DNA from: Methylococcaceae bacterium
Lineage (GTDB): Bacteria; Pseudomonadota; Gammaproteobacteria; Methylococcales; Methylomonadaceae
Assembly (NCBI GenBank): GCA_021647145.1
Contig: JAKIVF010000146.1
Span: 1-7,360 of the forward strand
Direction of reading: 5' to 3'
DNA length: 7,360 bases
The notes under the pieces are model-generated. The model was not told the DNA's origin, made no database searches, and saw nothing but the letters and a program-made list of their open reading frames with translations. Shown here piece after piece: positions 1-6,042 of this stretch (within the stretch, counting starts at the first letter, position 1; every line of letters starts with the position of its first letter). Position numbers and translations under genes: made by a program.

Positions 1-1
1 T

Positions 2-451
2 GAACTGGCCAACTATTTCTCACCCACTGACTGGCTCACTTTTGATTTTGATTTCAGTTATTCTAAATCACAATTTAGAGGCGATTCAGCAGAAGGAAAC
101 TACATACCTGGTTCAATAGAAACTGTTGTTGCAGCCGGTGCAACTATCCACGATTTCCATGGTTTTTTTGGTGGCCCTAGGTTACGTTTTTTTGGACCAC
201 GCCCTTTAACCGAAGACAACAGCATACGTTCCAAAAGCACACTGCTTTTATCAGCGATGTTAGGCTACGAATTTAATGAAAATTTATCTATTCAAGCAGA
301 AGCATTCAATTTACTGAACCGTAAAGACAGTGCCATTGATTATTACTACACATCCCGACTACAAGGCGAAGCCACTGCTGGTGTGGATGATATTCACTTT
401 CATCCTGTTGAACCCATTAATTTTAGAATTGGAATTACAATGAAATTTTAA
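2..451 (+). CDS. TonB-dependent outer-membrane receptor, C-terminal part (5' end outside window)
   Basis: The reading frame is open from the first full codon at base 2 to a TAA at 449-451, giving 149 residues of a protein whose N-terminus lies upstream. The segment alternates aromatic and polar residues as outer-membrane beta-strands do. It carries the GPRPLTEDNS stretch (about residues 67-76), a QAEAFNLLNRKDS segment of the kind seen near the end of many receptor barrels, and a final Phe in the C-terminal ITMKF, the usual signal for barrel assembly. These receptors import chelates such as siderophores, cobalamin or metal complexes using TonB energy. The ligand cannot be told from this part. 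The nearby copper genes make a metal-related substrate conceivable, but that is inference. An ATG at 257 is internal to this frame and is not a real start. Confidence 0.88.
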   Translation, partial: ELANYFSPTDWLTFDFDFSYSKSQFRGDSAEGNYIPGSIETVVAAGATIHDFHGFFGGPRLRFFGPRPLTEDNSIRSKSTLLLSAMLGYEFNENLSIQAEAFNLLNRKDSAIDYYYTSRLQGEATAGVDDIHFHPVEPINFRIGITMKF

Positions 452-646
452 TTATTCATAACAAGTGTCTAACTGGAAGCATCTGTTCCATTGTAAGCAG
501 TATATCCATCATAAATAAAAATTGATGAAAAAATATGTATTTCTGTGTAGTGTAAGTCTAGGCAATTTTCATAACCATCAGTAAAAGAGAACGGAAATGG
601 ATATTACTCTATCATGGTTGTTATTGGGAGAAAACTGAAAGCCTTC
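452..646. other. Intergenic region between receptor gene and insertion sequence
   Basis: This is AT-rich non-coding DNA. I see no convincing rho-independent terminator after the receptor stop codon and no clear sigma70 promoter. A 13-codon open frame starting ATG at 597 (MDITLSWLLLGEN) is too short to call. If the insertion sequence landed between the receptor and copR, this stretch probably holds the original upstream region of copRS, now more than 1.3 kb away from it. That is inference from order alone. Confidence 0.5.
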
Positions 647-670
647 TCCAATACGAAATGAGTCTGAAAC
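647..670. repeat. Left inverted-repeat end of the insertion sequence
   Basis: TCCAA at 647-651, four bases, then AAATGAGTCTGAAAC at 656-670. The core 656-669 is a perfect 14-base inverted match to 2017-2030. Confidence 0.8.
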
Positions 671-681
671 CACGCCCGTAT

Positions 682-704
682 TCCAACATAAAATGAGTCT
701 AAAC
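682..704. repeat. Second, internal copy of the end motif, direct repeat of the left end
   Basis: TCCAA at 682-686, four bases, AAATGAGTCT at 691-700, then AAAC. It repeats the left end in the same orientation, offset by exactly 35 bp (656 to 691), with one base missing after the core. It may be a second transposase-binding site or a scar of another insertion event. Confidence 0.7.
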
Positions 705-716
705 TGACAAAGTCAG
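704..716. repeat. Short perfect palindrome CTGAC-AAA-GTCAG ahead of the transposase gene
   Basis: A 5-bp inverted repeat around AAA lies between the second end-motif copy and the transposase start, about 22 bp upstream of ATG 739. Its position would suit an operator or a weak hairpin controlling transposase expression. There is no independent support. Confidence 0.35.
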
Positions 717-738
717 GAAATCTGTTCATGATAAAGCA

Positions 739-1992
739 ATGAAAGCCATCATGAATCTTAAAGAATTAAAAAACACCCAACAATTACAAACTTTTTTAGA
801 CGGAGCGCAAGCGATAGTCTTTAGTGTGCCGGGTAACAAAACAGCCCGGTATGGTTTTATCCAATCCACATTAAAACAGTTTCACTACAGAGCCTTAACT
901 AAACGACAGAAAGGCATTGTCATCCGTTTTTTATTGCAAGTGACCGCTTATTCTCGGCAACAATTGACACGTTTGATTCATCAATACCTAAAAGCAGGTG
1001 TGGTACAGCAACGTGCACCACATCAACCAGCAGGCTTTAAACAGAAGTATACTGCCGTTGATATTGCATTGCTGGCAGAAATGGATGAGCGGTATGACAC
1101 GCCTAGCGGAGCAGTGATTAAAAAGCTTTGTGAACGGGCCTTTACCGTTTTTAATGAAAGAGACTATGAAAATATTGCAGCTATTTCCGTTTCTCACCTC
1201 TATAATTTACGGAGTTCTAACGGCTATCAAAAACAGCGAAGAAATTTTGATAAAACAAAGCCTAGACAAGTTGCTATTGGTGAAAGACGCAAGCCGAACG
1301 CAGCAGGAAAGCCGGGCTATATTCGAGTCGATACGGTTCATCAAGGCGATCAGGACGGGGTTAAAGGGGTTTATCATATCAATGCAGTTGATGAGGTCAC
1401 TCAATATGAAGTCGTGTTATCTTGCAGTCGCATCAGCGAACAGTTTCTGATCCCTATATTGATGGAAATGCTAAACACATTCCCTTTCAGTATTAAGGGT
1501 TTCCACGCAGATAATGGTTCTGAATATATTAACCATCAAGTGGCTAAACTACTGAATAAACTCCATATTGAACTGACTAAATCTCGATCAAGACAGAGCA
1601 ATGATAATGCATTGGCTGAAAGTAAAAATGCATCGGTTGTCCGTAAAACCTTTGGATATAGCCATATTGAGCAGCACTGGGCTGACGAGCTTAATGTCTT
1701 TAATCGAGAGCATTTAAATCCTTTCCTTAATTATCATCGTCCCTGTTATTTTCCAACGATCGTCATTGATGATAAGGTCAAAGAAAGGAAAAAATATCAG
1801 TATGATAAAATGATGACACCTTATGAGAAGCTGAAATCTCTCGAACAGGCTGAAAATTATTTAAAAGAAACGCTCTCTTTTGAACAATTGGATAAAGAAG
1901 CTTATGAAATCAGTGATAATAAATTTACCGATCGAATGAACCTTGCTAAAAAGCAACTTTTTAAACAAATAAATGAACAGAAAAAAGCCTGA
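739..1992 (+). CDS. DDE transposase with integrase catalytic core (417 aa)
   Basis: This enzyme cuts and joins the ends of its own element. The N-terminal half (about residues 45-160) is a helix-rich DNA-binding part containing YSRQQLTRLI and, further on, VSHLYNLR. The catalytic RNase-H-like core follows. It has Asp198 in IRVDTVH, Asp258 in GFHADNGSEY and Glu294 in ALAESKN, with 35 residues between the last two, which makes a complete DD35E triad. HLNPFLNYHRPC (about 325-336) and the tail MMTPYEKLKSL are typical of this group of IS481/ISNCY-like transposases. The frame is intact, so the protein is probably functional. ATG 751 (MNLKELK) is an alternative start that fits relatives as I remember them; neither start has a good ribosome-binding site. 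The gene is codirectional with copRS and ends 59 bp before it, so read-through is possible. Confidence 0.92.
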   Translation: MKAIMNLKELKNTQQLQTFLDGAQAIVFSVPGNKTARYGFIQSTLKQFHYRALTKRQKGIVIRFLLQVTAYSRQQLTRLIHQYLKAGVVQQRAPHQPAGFKQKYTAVDIALLAEMDERYDTPSGAVIKKLCERAFTVFNERDYENIAAISVSHLYNLRSSNGYQKQRRNFDKTKPRQVAIGERRKPNAAGKPGYIRVDTVHQGDQDGVKGVYHINAVDEVTQYEVVLSCSRISEQFLIPILMEMLNTFPFSIKGFHADNGSEYINHQVAKLLNKLHIELTKSRSRQSNDNALAESKNASVVRKTFGYSHIEQHWADELNVFNREHLNPFLNYHRPCYFPTIVIDDKVKERKKYQYDKMMTPYEKLKSLEQAENYLKETLSFEQLDKEAYEISDNKFTDRMNLAKKQLFKQINEQKKA

Positions 1993-2016
1993 TTTATAGA
2001 ATTGGCATAAAAGGAC

Positions 2017-2040
2017 TTTCAGACTCATTTGTTAATTGGA
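2017..2040. repeat. Right inverted-repeat end of the insertion sequence
   Basis: TTTCAGACTCATTT at 2017-2030 is the exact reverse complement of 656-669. It is followed after five bases by TTGGA (2036-2040), the reverse complement of the TCCAA found outside both left copies. The tip of the element is therefore 11-21 bp before the copR start codon. Confidence 0.8.
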
Positions 2041-2051
2041 AAATACTCTGA

Positions 2052-2723
2052 ATGCATATTTTAATTATTGAAGATCAACAAAAAACAGCTTCATTTATTG
2101 CTAAAGCGCTTACCGAGGAAGGTTTTGGAGTTGATATTGCGACTAATGGCATAGATGGACAGCATAATATTGAGCATATTCATTACGACTTAATTATTCT
2201 GGATGTGATGTTGCCCGAGAAAGATGGCTGGTCTATTTTGGAAGACTTGCGACTGGCAAAAAAACAAACGCCTGTCTTGCTCTTAACTGCAAAAGATTCT
2301 GTAGAAGACAAAGTAAAAGGTTTAAAACTGGGAGCGGATGATTATATGGTCAAACCGTTTGCTTTTTCTGAATTATTAGCGCGTATTCGTTCAATACTTC
2401 GAAGAGGTCCCGTACGAGAAATTAATATTATCAGTATTATTGATCTGGAAATTGATGCAATAAAGCATCAAGTCAAACGTAACGGCATTAGGATTGATTT
2501 AACGCCTAAAGAATTTCAGTTATTATTGTTAATGGCCAGAAGACAAGGCGAGGTTTTGTCTCGCACTTTTATCGCCGAACAGGTTTGGGAGATTAATTTT
2601 AATAGTGATACCAATGTGGTTGATGTTGCTGTTAGACGGCTAAGGCGTAAAGTCGATGATGGTTTTAGCCATAGTTTAATTCACACAGTCCGAGGCATTG
2701 GTTATGTTTTCGAAAAGCGCTAA
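2052..2723 (+). CDS. copR: Copper/heavy-metal response regulator, OmpR/PhoB class (CusR/CopR/PcoR-like)
   Basis: This is a cytoplasmic transcription factor of the copper/silver-sensing two-component family. The receiver domain spans about residues 1-117. It has the acidic pair Glu7-Asp8, the phospho-acceptor Asp51 in LIILDVMLP, Thr79 in LLLTAKD and Lys101 in VKPFAF. A winged-helix DNA-binding domain follows at about 125-223, with LTPKEFQLLLL and the closing HTVRGIGYVFE. The stretches LKLGADDYMVKPFAFSELLA and NFNSDTNVVDVAVRRLR match CusR/PcoR closely, so metal specificity for copper or silver is likely, and copA downstream supports it. At 223 aa it has the normal length. ATG 2052 is fixed by alignment of MHILIIED. 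Only a poor GGA lies 11 bp upstream, next to the insertion sequence end. The 3' end overlaps copS, indicating translational coupling. Confidence 0.93.
   Translation: MHILIIEDQQKTASFIAKALTEEGFGVDIATNGIDGQHNIEHIHYDLIILDVMLPEKDGWSILEDLRLAKKQTPVLLLTAKDSVEDKVKGLKLGADDYMVKPFAFSELLARIRSILRRGPVREINIISIIDLEIDAIKHQVKRNGIRIDLTPKEFQLLLLMARRQGEVLSRTFIAEQVWEINFNSDTNVVDVAVRRLRRKVDDGFSHSLIHTVRGIGYVFEKR
2692..2695 (+). promoter_or_regulatory. Ribosome-binding site deciding the copS start
   Basis: GAGG lies 8 bases before ATG 2704, a normal distance, but only 2 bases before the in-frame TTG at 2698. It supports ATG 2704 as the start of the kinase. The site lies inside the end of copR. Confidence 0.5.
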
Positions 2724-4170
2724 AACTACAACGCAATGGTCTATAACAAGTAAATTAGTCATACTTTATGTCATCACAGCCAGCGCAGGTCTATTACTCG
2801 CTTGCGGTTTTCTTTATTGGATATTGCTAACTAATATCGACCATGAACATAAAGAGTTACTGGCTTCTGAATTGGCAGAATTGCAGAAAATTCTACAAAA
2901 ATTGCCCGTTGACCAAAACGTATTAAAACAATTTGTAAGAGAAGGAATAACAAATGCTCATGAAGCTCATACTGCCTCATTTCATCCATCTTCAGCACAT
3001 TATTCTTACTTTCGTCTGCTCAATTCACAACAACAAATAATTGTTGAAACAGAAAAGATGTCCTCGCTATTCCCTGCGACTCTTTTTTTAGACGATAATG
3101 CAGACTTTATGTCGATATTTAAAACAAAAACTCAAACAGATGATGGCCGGATATTCTTATTGACCTCTCGTTACCTAAATACAGCTAGTGATATAGATCG
3201 CTCTTGGTACGTTCAGGCAGCACTTAACGTAACGCAAGATGAAAAAGTCCTGCTGCAATATCAAAAAATGTTGGGCTTGGTCCTGGTCTTAGGATTTTGT
3301 TTTTCAACGCTTGCTGGTTTCTGGATTACCCGAAAAGGCTTAAAACCTTTAAATAAAATCACTCACGCTGTACAAGGCATTAGTATAAATCACTTAGATG
3401 AATCTATTTCTTCTGAAAAATGGCCAAAAGAATTAGCATTACTCGCATCCGCTTTTGATGAAATGTTAAATAGACTGAATGAATCCTTTGCAAGACTATC
3501 ACAATTTTCAGCAGATTTAGCACATGAACTACGCACCCCGATTAATAACTTAATGGTAGAAACAGAAATCGCATTATCCAGGCAACGGACACTTCCGGAC
3601 TATCAACAGGTACTAGCATCCAATATGGAAGAGTTTACCCTGCTTAATCGAATGATTGAAGAGTTACTGTTTCTTTCCCGAGCAGAATCACCGGAAACTG
3701 AAATACATTGTCATATTTTAATACTTGAAGATGAATTGAAAACGATTAGTACATATTATGAAAGCTTAGCCGCTGATAAAAAAATCGAGATTCAAGTGAG
3801 TGGCCGTGCTAAAGTTTTTGCAGATCCACTATTATTGCGAAGAGCACTAAATAACCTTATTGCCAATGCAATCTATTATACCGATATGCGAGGTAAAATT
3901 AAGATACAAGCGGTACTATCAGAACTTTATACTGAAGTTCATGTTTGTGATAATGGTATCGGAATAAATGAAGTAGATTTACCGAAAATATTTGACCGTT
4001 TTTACAGAGCAGATAAAGCACGGGTAAAAAATACGCAAGGAACAGGTTTGGGGTTATCACTTGTAAAATCAATTATGGACTTACACAAAGGTACTGTCAC
4101 CATTAAAAGCAAAATTGGGCAAGGTACAACTGTTGTATTGCGTTTTCCACCCAAACAATCTGATAAATGA
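2704..4170 (+). CDS. copS: Copper/heavy-metal sensor histidine kinase (CusS/CopS-like), 488 aa
   Basis: This inner-membrane sensor would phosphorylate CopR. A first membrane helix lies at about residues 18-43, then a periplasmic sensor loop (about 44-188), then a second helix at about 189-209. A HAMP linker runs from about 210 to 262. The dimerisation helix carries the phospho-accepting His274 in DLAHELRTPINNL. The ATPase domain has the N box with Asn388 (NLIANAIYYT), the G1 box DNGIG (416-420), the F box FDRFYRAD (430-437) and the G2 box GTGLGLSLV (446-454), all intact. The periplasmic loop has four spaced histidines (86, 89, 94, 99) that could bind metal. The start is set at ATG 2704 because a GAGG site suits it; TTG 2698 would add two residues. 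The gene overlaps copR by 20 bp, and its stop codon is part of an operator-like sequence. Confidence 0.93.
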   Translation: MFSKSAKTTTQWSITSKLVILYVITASAGLLLACGFLYWILLTNIDHEHKELLASELAELQKILQKLPVDQNVLKQFVREGITNAHEAHTASFHPSSAHYSYFRLLNSQQQIIVETEKMSSLFPATLFLDDNADFMSIFKTKTQTDDGRIFLLTSRYLNTASDIDRSWYVQAALNVTQDEKVLLQYQKMLGLVLVLGFCFSTLAGFWITRKGLKPLNKITHAVQGISINHLDESISSEKWPKELALLASAFDEMLNRLNESFARLSQFSADLAHELRTPINNLMVETEIALSRQRTLPDYQQVLASNMEEFTLLNRMIEELLFLSRAESPETEIHCHILILEDELKTISTYYESLAADKKIEIQVSGRAKVFADPLLLRRALNNLIANAIYYTDMRGKIKIQAVLSELYTEVHVCDNGIGINEVDLPKIFDRFYRADKARVKNTQGTGLGLSLVKSIMDLHKGTVTIKSKIGQGTTVVLRFPPKQSDK

Positions 4171-4182
4171 CAAAATTGTAAT
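4168..4182 (+). promoter_or_regulatory. Predicted CopR/CusR-binding site (cop box)
   Basis: TGACAAAATTGTAAT overlaps the copS stop codon. With one more base it reads AT-G-ACAA-AA-TTGT-A-AT, a perfect ACAA/TTGT inverted repeat with flanking AT/AT symmetry broken at one pair. It matches the CusR box as I recall it (TGACAA-NN-TTGTCA) except for one position, and the half-site pattern TGACA-N4-TGTAAT of cop boxes. Its centre (about 4175) would be about 50 bp upstream of a start point served by the TATAAT at 4216. That is a reasonable place for an activator. The cognate regulator is encoded immediately upstream. Confidence 0.65.
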
Positions 4183-4215
4183 CTCTTTGTCCCTTTTTTG
4201 TTGGTTTTCCCTGTA

Positions 4216-4221
4216 TATAAT
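4216..4221 (+). promoter_or_regulatory. Predicted -10 element of the promoter for the methyltransferase genes
   Basis: A perfect TATAAT sits 33 bp downstream of the cop box. No acceptable -35 hexamer lies 16-18 bp before it (the region reads as a T-run), which is expected for a promoter that depends on an activator. The leader to ATG 4321 would be about 90 bases. Confidence 0.45.
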
Positions 4222-4320
4222 AGTTATTTGAAAAATTCAAACAATATTAGGTAACTTAAGAGCAAGGTTGCTTCTTTCCTAAAATAGTTTTTTAGTACAT
4301 TAAAATTTATAAAAATACTT

Positions 4321-5082
4321 ATGGCAGATTATTTTCGGCGTGTAGGCGATTTTTTATTCCATACACGGAACCTTCTTTTTCCTGTTTTTCTAATTCTTTT
4401 TTTATATTTTTTTCCACCAGTTGCTTTAAATAGCCCAGGCAGTTATTTTTTATTGTATTTTGGACTCATTTCTATTCTTATTGGTCAGTCAATACGTATG
4501 CTTACTATTGGTTTGGCCTATATTATTAGAGGAGGAAGAAAGAGAAGAATTTATGCCAAAAACCTAGTGACGGAAGGTGTTTTTGCTCATTGTAGAAACC
4601 CAATGTATTTAGGTAATATTATGTTAGTCATAGGTTTTTTAAGCGTATCTGGGAATATAACAGGGTTACTTTTAGGTATAATTTTATTTTTAGCCATATA
4701 TCGTCTTATTGTCCATAGTGAAGAATGTTTTTTATCAGAACAATTTTCAGAAAGTTACATTTTATATTGTGCCCAAGTTCCTAGATGGTTGCCAAATTTT
4801 CAAGGATTACAGGAAACCATCGCCAATTATAAATACTGCTTTGATTGGCCCGGCGTTGCTATTAAAGAATATGGTACCTTGATGACCTCCTTGATGACTC
4901 CACTGTTGCTAATAGGATGGAAATTACAATTATTGGGTTTATGGGATGATTATAAAATGCTAATTATTGGGTTCGCTATCATTATATTAACGGCTTATGT
5001 CAGTATTCGATATTTAAAAAAATCCAAAAAAATGATGTCGAAAAGAGATAGAAAATACAGAGGAAAAAATATTGCCAAATAA
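4321..5082 (+). CDS. Membrane-embedded SAM methyltransferase, ICMT/PEMT-like (253 aa)
   Basis: This is a polytopic inner-membrane protein with hydrophobic segments at about residues 17-34, 42-65, 98-127 (probably two), 186-205 and 212-229, and a lysine/arginine-rich tail. The signature TEGVFAHCRNPMYLGN (84-99), with Arg92-Asn93-Pro94 and Tyr96, followed by Glu134-Glu135 and a YILYCAQVPRW segment (146-156), matches the SAM-binding core of the isoprenylcysteine/phospholipid methyltransferase superfamily. In bacteria such proteins methylate lipids, isoprenoid-linked or small hydrophobic substrates, and most have no known substrate. About 70 residues after the core add two further helices. The codons are strongly AT-rich and there is no Shine-Dalgarno sequence before ATG 4321. 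Placement behind a cop box suggests copper control. The reaction is unknown. Confidence 0.75.
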   Translation: MADYFRRVGDFLFHTRNLLFPVFLILFLYFFPPVALNSPGSYFLLYFGLISILIGQSIRMLTIGLAYIIRGGRKRRIYAKNLVTEGVFAHCRNPMYLGNIMLVIGFLSVSGNITGLLLGIILFLAIYRLIVHSEECFLSEQFSESYILYCAQVPRWLPNFQGLQETIANYKYCFDWPGVAIKEYGTLMTSLMTPLLLIGWKLQLLGLWDDYKMLIIGFAIIILTAYVSIRYLKKSKKMMSKRDRKYRGKNIAK

Positions 5083-5148
5083 TTTACCCCTTAAATATTA
5101 TCTATCTACTTTTTATACTTTCTTGATAATTTTAAAAATATTTAAACC

Positions 5149-5892
5149 ATGACTGATAAAGACGATATTTTTCAACAAACAAAATATCCTGAAGACTTTG
5201 TTTTCGACGAAAAGGTGGTAAAAGTTTTTGATGACATGGTGTCACGCAGTGTACCTTTTTACAATGAAATTCAAACTTTACAAACGCAATTGGTGCTAGA
5301 TTTCGTTTCTGAACCCTCTTCAGTCGTTTGTGACCTGGGTTGTTCAACAGGAACAACGATTGACCTGATTTTAAAAAACCCGCTATGCAATGATTCCGTC
5401 CAGTTTATTGGCTATGATAATTCTAATCCTATGCTGAATAAAGCACGAAACAAACTGTCTGACGGTGTTAAAAATAAAAGAGTTGAACTTATAAATGCTG
5501 ATTTAAATGCTTTACCTGAATTACCACCTTGCCATGTGGTTTTGATGAACTGGACATTACAATTCGTCCGCCCTATCGACAGAGAAAATTTACTTCGTAA
5601 TGTGTTTAATGCTCTTAAACCAGGGGGGGCATTATTTATATCTGAAAAAATTTTAGGAAGCAGTCCACAGTTAAACAGACAGTATATTGATCACTATTTA
5701 CAGTTTAAGAAATCCCGAGGTGGCTATAGCAATGAAGAAAATCAGCGTAAAAGAGAAGCACTTGAAAATGTTTTAGTTCCCTACCGTCTGGATGAAAACT
5801 ACAGATTATTAAATCGCTGTGGATTTGAGCAGGTTGATACTTATTTTCGCTGGCTTAATTTTGCCTGCATAATTGCCGTAAAAACAGAGTAA
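5149..5892 (+). CDS. cmoA: CmoA-like carboxy-S-adenosyl-L-methionine synthase / SAM-dependent enzyme (247 aa)
   Basis: This is a soluble Rossmann-fold SAM enzyme. CmoA converts SAM and prephenate to carboxy-SAM, which CmoB uses to build cmo5U at tRNA position 34. Landmarks shared with E. coli CmoA (also 247 aa, compared from memory) are FDEKVVKVFDDM-RSVPFY (19-38), the SAM loop CDLGCSTGTT (61-70), YDNSNPM (89-95), NWTLQF (134-139), LKPGGALFISEK (146-157), FKKSRGGYSNEE (186-197) and KREALENVL (201-209). Arg202 aligns with the E. coli Arg199 that contacts the carboxyl group of carboxy-SAM. The start is supported because MTDKDDIF aligns with MSHRDTLF, although no ribosome-binding site is visible. 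It lies 66 bp after the membrane methyltransferase with no terminator between, so the two are probably cotranscribed. cmoB, its usual partner, does not follow. It could be the genuine housekeeping enzyme or a repurposed paralogue. Confidence 0.8.
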   Translation: MTDKDDIFQQTKYPEDFVFDEKVVKVFDDMVSRSVPFYNEIQTLQTQLVLDFVSEPSSVVCDLGCSTGTTIDLILKNPLCNDSVQFIGYDNSNPMLNKARNKLSDGVKNKRVELINADLNALPELPPCHVVLMNWTLQFVRPIDRENLLRNVFNALKPGGALFISEKILGSSPQLNRQYIDHYLQFKKSRGGYSNEENQRKREALENVLVPYRLDENYRLLNRCGFEQVDTYFRWLNFACIIAVKTE

Positions 5893-6026
5893 ATTTTCTT
5901 GTTTTAACAGAATACCGGTTACAACCATAGCCTGTATCTATAGCTGGGTCATGGAAATAAGTAATCGTCTAATATTTGGCTGTATTTTTGTTCATACTAC
6001 AGACGCAGTAATAGACGCATAGCAAG

Positions 6027-6042
6027 GTACACAACTGTAGAT
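6027..6042 (+). promoter_or_regulatory. Weak candidate second cop box ahead of copA
   Basis: GTACA-CAAC-TGTAGAT keeps the ACA-N4-TGT geometry of the stronger box at 4168-4182 but departs from TGACA and TGTAAT at several positions. It lies about 120 bp before the copA start codon and just before the long hairpin. It would let CopR control copA directly, but no recognisable promoter supports it. Confidence 0.25.

Larger units (their letters stand above)
647..2040 (+). mobile_element. Insertion sequence with DD35E transposase, probably complete
   Basis: A single full-length transposase gene is enclosed by inverted copies of one motif. The left copy is TCCAA, 4 bases, then AAATGAGTCTGAAA (core 656-669). 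The right copy, read on the minus strand, is TCCAA, 5 bases, then the same 14-base core (2017-2030). Length is about 1.37 kb between cores and 1.39 kb including TCCAA. The exact tips are uncertain because the TCCAA spacing differs, and I could not find a convincing target-site duplication on either assumption. Its right end abuts the copper regulator gene. The transposase belongs to an integrase-core group resembling the IS481/ISNCY (IS1202-like) transposases. I cannot assign the family firmly. Confidence 0.8.

Noticed and set aside
988..1450. Open frames on both strands inside the transposase gene
   Set aside because: They overlap an intact transposase with a full catalytic triad and show no family features or ribosome-binding sites.
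2002..2030. TTGGCA at 2002-2007 as an outward-facing -35 of the insertion sequence driving copR
   Set aside because: No -10-like hexamer is found 16-18 bp downstream (TCATTT is poor), so no complete promoter can be claimed.
620..2055. Similar flanks (GTTATTGGGAGAAAACTGAA near 620 and GTTAATTGGAAAATACTCTG at 2031) as a long target duplication of the insertion sequence
   Set aside because: The match needs several gaps, and the left copy does not abut the left end of the element.
4186..4221. A standard sigma70 promoter with TTTGTC (4186) or TTGTTG (4198) as the -35 for TATAAT 4216
   Set aside because: Spacers would be 24 and 12 bp, outside the usual range.
5901..5911. TGTT-TT-AACA after the cmoA-like gene as a terminator
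   Set aside because: The stem is four weak base pairs with a two-base loop and no T-run, so it is not a functional terminator.
5951..6022. A 23-aa open frame (MEISNRLIFGCIFVHTTDAVIDA) before the copA hairpin, a possible leader peptide
   Set aside because: There is no ribosome-binding site, no Met/His or Cys-x-x-Cys copper motif, and frames this short are expected by chance.
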